A stretch of DNA of 10,232 nucleotides from Clostridiales bacterium. GTDB lineage: Bacteria > Bacillota > Clostridia > Oscillospirales > Oscillospiraceae. Every line of letters starts with the position of its first letter. Position 1 is the first letter of the stretch. Under the pieces are notes generated by a model. It searched no databases. It saw nothing but the letters and a program-made list of their open reading frames with translations, and was not told the origin of the DNA. The DNA lies in assembly GCA_021200895.1 (NCBI GenBank), contig JAJQFX010000245.1, positions 1-10,232 of the forward strand. Reading direction: 5' to 3'. Shown here piece by piece: positions 1 to 7,170 of this stretch. A program made the position numbers and the translations under genes.

Positions 1-602
1 TCCAGCTTCATGTTGGGGATGCCGTACATCATCAGGCCGCCGATGCGGTCAAACCGCTCGTACACCGTCACGGAATGGCCCCGGCGGTTCAGCAAATCTG
101 CCACCGCCAGGCCGGAGGGGCCGGAGCCCACCACGGCGATGCGCTTGCCCGTCCTCACGGCGGGGATGCGGGGCTGAATCAGCCCGTTCTCCCAGCCGTA
201 CTCAATGAGGGCCAACTCGTTCTCCTTCACGGTGACGGGGTCGCCGTTGGCTCCGCAGGTGCAGGCCGCCATGCACAGCCCCGGACACACCCGCCCGGTG
301 AACTCCGGGAAGGAGGCCGTCTTGCACAGGCGGGTCAGGGCGTGCTCCCAGTTGCCCTTGTAAATCATATCGTTCCACTCCGGAATCAGGTTGTGGAGCG
401 GGCAGCCGGAGTACATCCCGGAGAGCTGGATGCAGCTCTGGCAGAAGGGCACGCCGCAGTTCATGCACCGGGCCGCCTGCTCCTTCCGCTCCTCCCTGTC
501 CAGCATGGGGTGAAATTCGTTGAAGTTCTGAATCCTGGCAAGGGGCTGGATGGCGGGGTTCTCCTTGCGCTCATAGTCTAAAAATCCGGTCGGTTTACCC
601 AT
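1..602 (-). CDS. gltD: Glutamate synthase small (beta) subunit, N-terminal 200 residues (partial)
   Basis: This is the NAD(P)H-oxidising, electron-delivering subunit of glutamate synthase. It passes electrons through Fe-S clusters and FAD to the large subunit GltB. The start MGKPTGFLDYER is the usual GltD beginning. Two cysteine groups for [4Fe-4S] clusters are visible: Cys46, Cys49, Cys54 with Cys67 in GCPLHNLIPEWND, and Cys106, Cys110, Cys114 in RVCPGLCMAAC. The FAD-binding Rossmann motif GSGPSG lies at residues 159-164, followed by an acidic residue at the end of the next strand (VTVYE). The family is about 460-500 residues long; the C-terminal NAD(P)H-binding part lies beyond the window edge. 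The start ATG (602-600) follows AGGAGGG by 8 bases and lies 17 bases after the gltB stop, so the two genes are translationally close and surely co-transcribed. No defect is seen in the visible part. Confidence 0.96.
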   Translation of the reverse strand, partial: MGKPTGFLDYERKENPAIQPLARIQNFNEFHPMLDREERKEQAARCMNCGVPFCQSCIQLSGMYSGCPLHNLIPEWNDMIYKGNWEHALTRLCKTASFPEFTGRVCPGLCMAACTCGANGDPVTVKENELALIEYGWENGLIQPRIPAVRTGKRIAVVGSGPSGLAVADLLNRRGHSVTVYERFDRIGGLMMYGIPNMKL

Positions 603-619
603 TGTCTGTTCCCTCCTGC

Positions 620-3600
620 TCAGTTCGCTGCGATGCTGTAGAACGCATCGATTTCCGCCTGCTCATGGGTCAGGCCCTTTTCCTCTGCCCTGGCGATGGC
701 CTTCAGCATCCGGTTGTAATCCACCGGCATGATTTTCTTAAAGTAGGGCAGGTAATGCTCGAAGTCCGCCAGCACCATTTTGCCCTTCTCCGAGCCGGTG
801 GCGGCAACGTGTTCCTCAATCATGGTGCGCAGCTCCTGGATGTCGTGCTTCTGCTCCACCAGGTCGATGTTGACCATGCTCTTGTTCACCCGGAGGTACA
901 GGTCCCGCTTCATGTCCAGCACATAGGCGATGCCGCCGGACATACCGGCTGCGAAGTTCTTGCCGGTGCTGCCCAGGACTACCACTCTGCCGCCGGTCAT
1001 GTACTCGCAGCCGTGGTCGCCCACGCCCTCCACAACGGCGTAGGCTCCGGAGCTCCGGACGCAGAACCGCTCCCCGGCCACACCGGCCACGAAAGCCTTG
1101 CCTGCCGTGGCGCCGTAGAGGGCCACGTTGCCGATGATGATGTTCTCATCCGCCTTGAACTGGGAACCCTTGGGGGGATAGACCACGATTTTGCCCCCGG
1201 AGAGGCCCTTGCCCAGATAGTCGTTGGAGTCGCCCTCCAGCTCCATGGTCAGTCCCTTGGGGATGAAGGCCCCGAAGGACTGGCCGCCGCCGCCGTAGCA
1301 TTTGATGCGGTAGGTGTCGTCCGGCAGGCTGCTGCCGTGGAGACGGGTGATTTCGCTGCCAAAGATAGTGCCCAGGGTGCGGTCGGTGGAGCTGATTTTC
1401 AGCTCCATGGAGGCGGGCTTGCCGCTCTTCAGCGCCCGGCCCATCTTCTTCAGGAACACGGATTCGTCCACCGTCTTTTCCAGCTCAAAGTCAAAGACCT
1501 TGGCGGGGTCGAAGTGGCGCTCCTCGCTGTCGATGTAGGGGTTATTCAGGATGGCGCTCAAATCCACCGTGTCCGCCCGCTGGGTGATGCGGTTCTGACG
1601 GGCCTCCAGCCGGTCACTGCGGCCGACCATCTCCTCCACGGTGCGGAAGCCCAGCTTCGCCATGATTTCCCGCAGCTGCCGGGCGATGAAGAGCATATAG
1701 TTCTCCACATACTCCGGCTTGCCCTGGAAGCGCTTGCGGAGGGTGGGGTTCTGGGTGGCGATGCCCATGGGGCAGGTGTCCAGGTTGCACACCCGCATCA
1801 TCACGCAGCCCATGGCCACCAGAGGGCCGGTGGCGAAGCCGAACTCCTCCGCGCCCAGCAGGCAGGCGATGGCCACATCCCGGCCCGTCATCAGCTTGGA
1901 GTCCGCCTCGATGACCACCCGGGAGCGCAGGCCGTTCTGAATTAGGGTCTGGTGGGTCTCCACCACACCCAGCTCCCAGGGGAGGCCGGCGTTGTGGATA
2001 GAGCTCTTCGGCGCTGCGCCGGAGCCGCCGTCGTAGCCGGAAATCAGGATGACCTGGGCGCCGCCCTTGGCCACGCCGGCGGCGATGGTGCCTACCCCGG
2101 CCTCGGACACCAGCTTCACGTTGATGCGGGCCCCCCGGTTGGCGTTTTTCAGGTCGTAAATCAGCTGGGCCAAATCCTCAATGGAGTAAATGTCATGGTG
2201 GGGCGGCGGGGAAATCAGGGACACGCCGGGGGTGGAGAATCTCGTCTTCGCCACCCAGGGGTACACCTTCTTGCCGGGCAGGTGGCCGCCTTCGCCGGGC
2301 TTCGCCCCCTGGGCCATCTTGATTTGAATCTCGTTGCCGCTCATCAGGTACTGGGAGTTGACGCCAAACCGTCCGGAGGCCACCTGCACGATGGTGCAGG
2401 CCCGCTCGGTGCCGTACCGGTCGGCGGGCTCGCCGCCCTCGCCGGTGTTGGAGTGGGCCCCCAGGTGGTTCATGGCGATGGCCAGGCACTCGTGGGCCTC
2501 GGCGGAGAGGCAGCCGTAACTCATAGCGGCGGTCTTGAACCGCTTAACGATTTCGTACTCGCTCTCCACCTCGTCCAGGGGGACGCCGCCGCTCTCGTCA
2601 AACTTGAAGTCCATCAGGCCACGGAGGGTGTGGGGGACGGAGTCGTCGTCCACCGAACGGGCATACTCCTGGAAGGTCTCATAGCTGCCGGTGCGGACGG
2701 CCTGCTGGAGCAGGGCGATGGTTTTCGCGTTGTACAGGTGATCCTCCGTGCCGTTGCCCGCCCGGGACTTGTGGGTGCCGGGGCTGTCCAGAGTGGTGTC
2801 AATGGTCAAGCCCAGGGGGTCAAAGGCGTGGTTGTGGTTATACTCCACCGTCTCCTCGATTTCCTTCAGGCCGATGCCGCCCACCCGGGAGACGGTGTTG
2901 GTGAAGTACTGGTCAATGACCTCCTTGGAGATGCCCACCGCCTCGAAAATCTGGGCGGACTGGTAGGACTGGAGGGTGGAAATGCCCATCTTGGAGGCGA
3001 TTTTCACGATGCCCTTCAAAATGGCCTGGTTATAGTCGTCAATGGCGACGGAGACCTCCTTGTCCAGCAGCTTCTTCTCCACCAGCTCCATGATGCACTC
3101 CTGGGCCAGGTAGGGGTTGATGGCGGACGCGCCGTAGCCTAAGAGGGTGGCGAAGTGGTGTACCTCCCGCGGCTCCGCCGTCTCCACCACCACGGACAGG
3201 CTGGTGCGCTTCTTCGTCCGCACCAGGTACTGCTGGAGGGCGGACACCGCCAGCAGAGAGGGGATGGCCACATGGTTCTCGTCCACACCCCGGTCGGAGA
3301 GGATCAGGATGTTGGCTCCCCGCCGGTAGGCCCGGTCTGCCGCTACGAACATCCGGTCAATGGCCCGCTCCAGGGGGGTGTTCTTGTAGTACAGCATGGA
3401 GATGGTCTCCACCTGGAAGCCGGGCTGCTTCATGCTGCGGATTTTCAAGAGGTCGATAGAGGTCAGGATGGGGTGCTTGATGCGCAGGGCCTTGCAGTTC
3501 TCCGCAACCTCCTGGAGGAGGTTGCCGCCGCTGCCAAGGTGGACGGCGGTGTCCGTCACCACTTCCTCCCGGATGGCGTCGATGGGCGGGTTGGTGACCT

Positions 3601-5170
3601 GGGCGAACATCTGCTTGAAGTAGCTGAACAGGGGCTGGTGCTGCTCGGACAGCACCGCCAGGGGAATATCCACACCCATGGCCGCTGTAGGCTCCTCGCC
3701 GGTCTGGGCCATCAGCAGGATGGAATCCTTCACCTCTTCATAGGTGTAGCCGAAGGCCTTGTACATTCTATCCCGCTCGTCCTGACTATAGGTGGTGATG
3801 TGATGGTTGGGGATGGGCAGGTCGTGGAGCTCGATGAGGTTCATGTCCAGCCACTCGCCATAGGGCTGGCGGCGGGCGTACTTCTCTTTCAACTCATCAT
3901 CGGTGACGAGGCGGCCCGCTACCGTGTCCACCATCAGCATACGACCGGGCTGGAGGCGGGATTTCATCACGATTTTCTCCGGGGGCACATCCAGCACGCC
4001 CACCTCGGAGGCCAGCACCAGCTGGTCATCATCCGTGACGTAGTACCGGGAGGGGCGCAGACCGTTCCGGTCCAGCACAGCCCCCACGATGTCGCCGTCG
4101 GAGAAGATGATGGAGGCGGGGCCGTCCCAGGGCTCCATCATGGTGGCGTAGTAGCGGTAGAAGTCCCGCTTCTCCCGGCTCATGTTCTGGTCATTGGTCC
4201 AGAGCTCCGGGATGCACATCATCACCGCCATGGGCAGCTCGATGCCGTTCATCACCAGGAACTCCAGGGTGTTGTCCAGCCGGGCGGAGTCGGAGCCGTT
4301 GGGGTTCACCACGGGGTAGACCTTATCCAAATCCTCCTCGCTCATGACGTTGGAGGCCATGGTCTCCTCACGGGCCAGCATACGGTCGGCGTTGCCCCGG
4401 ATGGTGTTGATCTCGCCGTTGTGGAGGATGAAGCGGTTGGGGTGGGCCCGCTCCCAGGAGGGGTTCGTGTTGGTAGAGAAGCGGGAGTGGACGGAGGCGA
4501 TGGCGGATTCATAGTCCTCATCCTGCAGGTCGCAGTAGAAGTTCCGGAGCTGCCCCACCAGGAACATACCTTTATAGACGATGGTGCGGCTGGAGCAGGA
4601 GACCACATAGGTGTTGTCGTTAGACTGCTCAAAGACCCGGCGGGCGATGTACAGCTTCCGGTCAAAGGCCAGCCCCTTCTCGCAGCGGGCGGGCCGCTCC
4701 ACGAAGCCCTGCTCGATGTAGGGCATACAGTCCAGCGCCTTGTGGCCCAGGATGGAGGGGTTGGTGGGGACGGTGCGCCACCCCAGGAAGCGCATCCCCT
4801 CCTTCTCCACAATGACCTCGAACATCTTCTTGGCCTGGGAGCGTTTCAGCGTGTCCTGGGGGAAGAAGAACATCCCGATGCCGTAGTCCCGCTCGCCCCC
4901 CAGGGGGATATTGCACAGGGCAGCGGCCTTGCTGAAAAACTTGTGGGAGATTTGCAGCATGATGCCCACGCCGTCGCCGGTCTTGCCCTCGGCATCCTTA
5001 CCGGCGCGATGCTCCAGCTTTTCCACGATTTTCAGGGCGTTGTCCACATTGGCGTGGCTCTTGCGGCCTTTGATGTCCACCACGGCGCCAATGCCGCAGG
5101 CGTCATGCTCGAACCTGGGGTCGTAAAGCCCCTGGGCGGGCATGGTGCGCTCCGCTCTGTTCATTTCCAT
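620..5170 (-). CDS. gltB: Glutamate synthase large (alpha) subunit, 1516 aa
   Basis: GltB makes two glutamates from glutamine, 2-oxoglutarate and reductant in the cytoplasm. Domains in order: an Ntn-type glutamine amidotransferase (about residues 25-430) whose expected catalytic nucleophile is Cys25 in FEHDACGIG, so residues 1-24 form a propeptide to be cleaved; a central domain (about 440-730); the FMN-binding synthase barrel (about 780-1200) with GEGGEP, KPGEGGHLPG and GGSGAAP; the [3Fe-4S] cysteines Cys1122, Cys1128 and Cys1133 in CVMMRVCNLDTC; and the C-terminal glycine-rich beta-helix (about 1260-1430). The length is normal for the bacterial alpha subunit. The frame is open up to 5263, but the ATG at 5170 is preferred: AAGGAG lies 9 bases upstream and it gives a short propeptide of normal size. 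The gene lies 133 bases behind dapL, with a large hairpin in the gap, and 17 bases ahead of gltD. No missing catalytic or cluster residue was found. Confidence 0.97.
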   Translation of the reverse strand: MEMNRAERTMPAQGLYDPRFEHDACGIGAVVDIKGRKSHANVDNALKIVEKLEHRAGKDAEGKTGDGVGIMLQISHKFFSKAAALCNIPLGGERDYGIGMFFFPQDTLKRSQAKKMFEVIVEKEGMRFLGWRTVPTNPSILGHKALDCMPYIEQGFVERPARCEKGLAFDRKLYIARRVFEQSNDNTYVVSCSSRTIVYKGMFLVGQLRNFYCDLQDEDYESAIASVHSRFSTNTNPSWERAHPNRFILHNGEINTIRGNADRMLAREETMASNVMSEEDLDKVYPVVNPNGSDSARLDNTLEFLVMNGIELPMAVMMCIPELWTNDQNMSREKRDFYRYYATMMEPWDGPASIIFSDGDIVGAVLDRNGLRPSRYYVTDDDQLVLASEVGVLDVPPEKIVMKSRLQPGRMLMVDTVAGRLVTDDELKEKYARRQPYGEWLDMNLIELHDLPIPNHHITTYSQDERDRMYKAFGYTYEEVKDSILLMAQTGEEPTAAMGVDIPLAVLSEQHQPLFSYFKQMFAQVTNPPIDAIREEVVTDTAVHLGSGGNLLQEVAENCKALRIKHPILTSIDLLKIRSMKQPGFQVETISMLYYKNTPLERAIDRMFVAADRAYRRGANILILSDRGVDENHVAIPSLLAVSALQQYLVRTKKRTSLSVVVETAEPREVHHFATLLGYGASAINPYLAQECIMELVEKKLLDKEVSVAIDDYNQAILKGIVKIASKMGISTLQSYQSAQIFEAVGISKEVIDQYFTNTVSRVGGIGLKEIEETVEYNHNHAFDPLGLTIDTTLDSPGTHKSRAGNGTEDHLYNAKTIALLQQAVRTGSYETFQEYARSVDDDSVPHTLRGLMDFKFDESGGVPLDEVESEYEIVKRFKTAAMSYGCLSAEAHECLAIAMNHLGAHSNTGEGGEPADRYGTERACTIVQVASGRFGVNSQYLMSGNEIQIKMAQGAKPGEGGHLPGKKVYPWVAKTRFSTPGVSLISPPPHHDIYSIEDLAQLIYDLKNANRGARINVKLVSEAGVGTIAAGVAKGGAQVILISGYDGGSGAAPKSSIHNAGLPWELGVVETHQTLIQNGLRSRVVIEADSKLMTGRDVAIACLLGAEEFGFATGPLVAMGCVMMRVCNLDTCPMGIATQNPTLRKRFQGKPEYVENYMLFIARQLREIMAKLGFRTVEEMVGRSDRLEARQNRITQRADTVDLSAILNNPYIDSEERHFDPAKVFDFELEKTVDESVFLKKMGRALKSGKPASMELKISSTDRTLGTIFGSEITRLHGSSLPDDTYRIKCYGGGGQSFGAFIPKGLTMELEGDSNDYLGKGLSGGKIVVYPPKGSQFKADENIIIGNVALYGATAGKAFVAGVAGERFCVRSSGAYAVVEGVGDHGCEYMTGGRVVVLGSTGKNFAAGMSGGIAYVLDMKRDLYLRVNKSMVNIDLVEQKHDIQELRTMIEEHVAATGSEKGKMVLADFEHYLPYFKKIMPVDYNRMLKAIARAEEKGLTHEQAEIDAFYSIAAN

Positions 5171-5179
5171 AGTTCCTGA

Positions 5180-5185
5180 CTCCTT
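5180..5185 (-). promoter_or_regulatory. Ribosome binding site that fixes the gltB start
   Basis: AAGGAG on the minus strand ends 9 bases before the ATG at 5170. The alternative in-frame start at 5263 would place 31 extra residues before the conserved N-terminus. It would also begin inside the large leader hairpin and has no purine-rich site before it. Confidence 0.8.
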
Positions 5186-5219
5186 TTCGGTGATGTGGGA
5201 GAAACGTCTTTTTGCGGGG

Positions 5220-5276
5220 GAAAGGTGCCTCAAAGGCGCAGCAATGGCACGCTGCCTCCCCATTGAGACACCTTTC
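5220..5276 (-). other. Large hairpin in the dapL-gltB gap (gltB leader)
   Basis: In the RNA read towards gltB, the 14-base arms 5276-5263 and 5233-5220 pair completely with a single G-U wobble. The 29-base interior can form a further stem (5257-5251 with 5242-5234, small bulge). On the plus strand the wobble becomes a C-A mismatch, so the structure is better in the gltB-sense RNA. It is followed by CCCCCGC and not by a U-run, so it is not a standard intrinsic terminator. It could be an attenuator of another kind, a processing site or a stability element. Its 5' arm overlaps a smaller six-base-loop hairpin that cannot form at the same time. Confidence 0.75.
5253..5270 (-). promoter_or_regulatory. 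Candidate ANTAR-protein RNA target hairpin in the gltB leader
   Basis: UGUCUC (5270-5265) pairs with GAGGCA (5258-5253), 6 bp with one G-U, closing a six-base loop AAUGGG. The loop has A at position 1 and G at position 4, the bases reported as conserved in hexaloops bound by ANTAR antiterminators. It shares its 5' side with the 14-bp hairpin 5220-5276, so the two folds compete. It closely resembles the loop in the glnN leader (AAUGGC). Binding is inferred from the motif and from the ANTAR gene upstream in the same cluster. Confidence 0.45.
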
Positions 5277-5303
5277 TATGATTCTATTCAATTCCTTCCG
5301 GGT

Positions 5304-6527
5304 TTACTTGTTCAGCAGCGCCACGATGCGCTCCACGGCCTCCACCGTGGCCTCCGCCTCGCCGAAGGCGGTAAAGCGGATGTAGCCCTCCCCGCTGGGG
5401 CCGAAGCCCGCGCCGGGAGTAGTGGCCACGTTGGCCTCCTCCAGCAGCTTGTCAAAGAAGTCCCAGGAGGGCATACCGTCCGGGGTCTTGGCCCAGACAT
5501 AGGGGGAGTTCTTGCCGCCGTAGACCTCCAGCCCGGCCTTTTGCAGGCCGTCATAAATCACCCTGGCGTTCTGCTTATAGAAGGCGATATTCTCCATGAT
5601 TTGCCGCTGGCCTTCCTCGGTGTACACCGCCGCAGCCCCCCGCTGGATGATATAGGAGGTGCCGTTGAACTTGGTGCTCTGGCGGCGGTTCCACATACCG
5701 TTCAGGCTGACGCCGTCACGCACCAGCGCTTTGGGCACCACGGTGTAGCCGCAGCGGGTGCCGGTAAAGCCCGCCGTCTTGGAGAAGGAGCGGAACTCGA
5801 TGGCGCAGGTCTCGGCCCCCTCCACCTCGAAGATAGAGTGGGGAACGTCGTCCTCCTCGATGAAGGCCTCATAGGCGGCGTCAAAGAGGATGACCGCATC
5901 ATTGGCGTTGGCGTAATCCACCCAGACCTTTAACTGGTCTTTCGTCAGCACGGTGCCGGTGGGGTTGTTGGGGGAGCAGATATAGATGAGGTCTACCGGC
6001 TCCGTGGGAAGGGCGGGGACGAAGCCGTTCTCCGCCACAGTGGGCATATAGTAGAGGTTCGTCCATTTCTCCGCCTGGGGGTCATAGTCCCCGGCGCGGC
6101 CTGCCATGGCGTTGGTGTCCACATAGACGGGGTACACCGGGTCGCAGACGGCCACCTTGTTGTCCGCCCCGAAGATGTCCCCAATGTTGCCGCAGTCAGA
6201 CTTGGCTCCGTCGGAGATGAACACCTCGTCGGGCTGGATGTTCACCCCCCGGCGCTGGAAGTCGTGGGCGACGATGGCCTCCCGCAGGAAGGCGTAGCCC
6301 CGTTCCGGGCCGTAGCCCCGGAAGGTCTCCGCCCTGCCCATCTCGTCCACCGCAGCGTGGAGGGCGTCGGTGACGGCAGGCACCAGGGGCCGGGTCACGT
6401 CTCCGATGGAGAGCTTGATGATTTTCCGCTCCGGGTGGGCCTGGGCATAGACCGAAATGCGCCGGGCCACCTCGCTGAACAGATAGCTGCCGGGCAGCTT
6501 TTGATAGTTGCTGTTAATGGTTGCCAT
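5304..6527 (-). CDS. dapL: LL-diaminopimelate aminotransferase, 407 aa
   Basis: DapL is a PLP-dependent class I/II aminotransferase. It converts tetrahydrodipicolinate plus glutamate directly to LL-diaminopimelate plus 2-oxoglutarate, bypassing the succinylase and acetylase routes to meso-DAP and lysine. The full family pattern is present: N-terminal NSNYQKLPGSYLFSEVARR, the KLSIGDVTRPL segment (about 38-48), FISDGAKSDCGNIGDIFG (103-120), SPNNPTGTV (185-193), the cofactor-ring segment DAAYEAFI (216-223), and the PLP-binding Lys250 in SFSKTAGFTGTR. The length of about 407 residues is typical. GGAGG lies 7 bases before the ATG. The gene sits 70 bases after the ANTAR gene and ahead of gltB. This links a glutamate-consuming step to the glutamate-making enzyme, so co-expression with nitrogen assimilation is likely. 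No defects seen. Confidence 0.96.
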   Translation of the reverse strand: MATINSNYQKLPGSYLFSEVARRISVYAQAHPERKIIKLSIGDVTRPLVPAVTDALHAAVDEMGRAETFRGYGPERGYAFLREAIVAHDFQRRGVNIQPDEVFISDGAKSDCGNIGDIFGADNKVAVCDPVYPVYVDTNAMAGRAGDYDPQAEKWTNLYYMPTVAENGFVPALPTEPVDLIYICSPNNPTGTVLTKDQLKVWVDYANANDAVILFDAAYEAFIEEDDVPHSIFEVEGAETCAIEFRSFSKTAGFTGTRCGYTVVPKALVRDGVSLNGMWNRRQSTKFNGTSYIIQRGAAAVYTEEGQRQIMENIAFYKQNARVIYDGLQKAGLEVYGGKNSPYVWAKTPDGMPSWDFFDKLLEEANVATTPGAGFGPSGEGYIRFTAFGEAEATVEAVERIVALLNK

Positions 6528-6552
6528 GTGATACCTCCAGTTTGCTTCCTCT

Positions 6553-6567
6553 GCGCCCAGGGGGCGC
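6553..6567 (-). repeat. Short perfect GC hairpin in the dapL leader
   Basis: GCGCCC and GGGCGC form a perfect 6-bp stem with a three-base loop, in the 70-base gap between the ANTAR stop and the dapL start. No U-run follows on the minus strand. On the plus strand only CTCTTT follows, several bases later, so it is a poor terminator either way. It lies about 26 bases before the dapL ATG and could affect mRNA stability or translation. No function can be assigned. Confidence 0.4.
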
Positions 6568-6597
6568 GTGCCTCTTTATGATGTTTATAATGTATGC

Positions 6598-7137
6598 TCA
6601 AAACTCGTCGCCTAAAATCAGCCTGGCCGTCTGCACCATCCGTGCGCCGGAGTCCATGCTCTGCTTCTGAATGTAGCGGTGGGCCTGCTCCTCCGTCATG
6701 CCATTGCGCTCCATCAGCAGCTGCTTCGCCGCCTCTACCACGGCCCGCTCCTCCTCGTTCCTGCGGGGGCGGATGTACTTGCCCAGCTGCCGGTTGGCCT
6801 GCATCAGCATCTCCACCGAGGCGCACAGGCTGCTGCGGGACACCGGGGCGGGCAGGCGGAAGATGTCCTCATTCACCAAATCCAGCTGGCCCTGGGTGGC
6901 CACCATCAGCATGGAGCACTCCGGCGGCAGATCCTCGAACAAATCCTCACAGGTGCCGTCTGTCAGCTTATACCCGCAGACGACCACAGTCAAGCGCGAT
7001 TTATGAACCATGCGTTTGACCTCGCCGCAGCTGCGCATGGTGATGCACCCCACGGCGCACCCCGCCTGAATCAGCTCCGCCATCCTCCGGCAGGTAGTCT
7101 CGCTTTCAAACGCAACGATTATTTTTTCCACTCTCAT
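6598..7137 (-). CDS. ANTAR-domain RNA-binding antiterminator (nitrogen regulator, NitR-like), 179 aa
   Basis: The C-terminal part (about residues 126-177) is an ANTAR domain: a three-helix pattern with conserved alanines, seen in EEERAVVEAAKQLLMERNG and TEEQAHRYIQKQSMDSGARM. These domains bind hairpins in nascent leaders and prevent termination. The N-terminal 115 residues look like a response-regulator receiver but are degenerate. The strand-3 position that should carry the phospho-accepting Asp reads VVVCGYKL, the acidic pair after strand 1 is replaced by AFESE, and the usual receiver lysine is absent. Phosphorylation control is therefore unlikely. Eight cysteines are present, all before residue 110. 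The start ATG at 7137 follows GGGAG by 4 bases; a GTG directly before it (7140) is an alternative. The gene lies 33 bases behind glnA. Comparable glnA-linked ANTAR regulators (for example NitR of solvent-producing clostridia) are known. Its likely targets are the leaders in this window. Confidence 0.9.
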   Translation of the reverse strand: MRVEKIIVAFESETTCRRMAELIQAGCAVGCITMRSCGEVKRMVHKSRLTVVVCGYKLTDGTCEDLFEDLPPECSMLMVATQGQLDLVNEDIFRLPAPVSRSSLCASVEMLMQANRQLGKYIRPRRNEEERAVVEAAKQLLMERNGMTEEQAHRYIQKQSMDSGARMVQTARLILGDEF

Positions 7138-7144
7138 CACGCTC

Positions 7145-7161
7145 CCAGGTTCTGTCGCTGG
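7145..7161 (-). other. Small hairpin overlapping the ANTAR gene ribosome binding site
   Basis: CCAG (7161-7158) pairs with CUGG (7148-7145). After one bulged C, G7156 pairs with C7149 and closes a six-base loop ACAGAA, again with A1 and G4. Part of the GGGAG ribosome binding site (7146-7142) lies in the 3' arm. It might let the protein act on its own mRNA, but the stem is short and such a hairpin can arise by chance. Confidence 0.2.
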
Positions 7162-7170
7162 TGCGCAGGG

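Noticed and set aside
602..3142. Plus-strand open frames of 447 and 396 codons antisense to gltB
   Set aside because: Same kind of shadow: no ribosome binding site, biased composition, and full overlap with conserved GltB sequence.
3155..5179. Plus-strand open frame of 674 codons antisense to gltB
   Set aside because: It is the complement-frame shadow of a GC-rich real gene; the translation is low-complexity His/Val/Gly-rich with no family pattern, while the minus strand encodes an intact GltB.
5171..5263. A 31-residue N-terminal extension of GltB
   Set aside because: It would start inside the leader hairpin without a ribosome binding site, whereas AAGGAG is well placed for the ATG at 5170.
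5171..5291. Leader peptide (TTG start at 5291) controlling gltB by classical ribosome attenuation
   Set aside because: The TTG has no properly spaced ribosome binding site, the frame runs on into gltB out of frame, and the peptide is not rich in Glu or Gln codons.
6551..6577. Terminator between the ANTAR gene and dapL
   Set aside because: The GC hairpin has no U-run on the minus strand, and on the plus strand only CTCTTT follows at a distance.
6574..6610. Possible internal promoter before dapL (TATAAA-like -10)
   Set aside because: No acceptable -35 lies 16-18 bases upstream; the A/T-rich patch alone is not enough.
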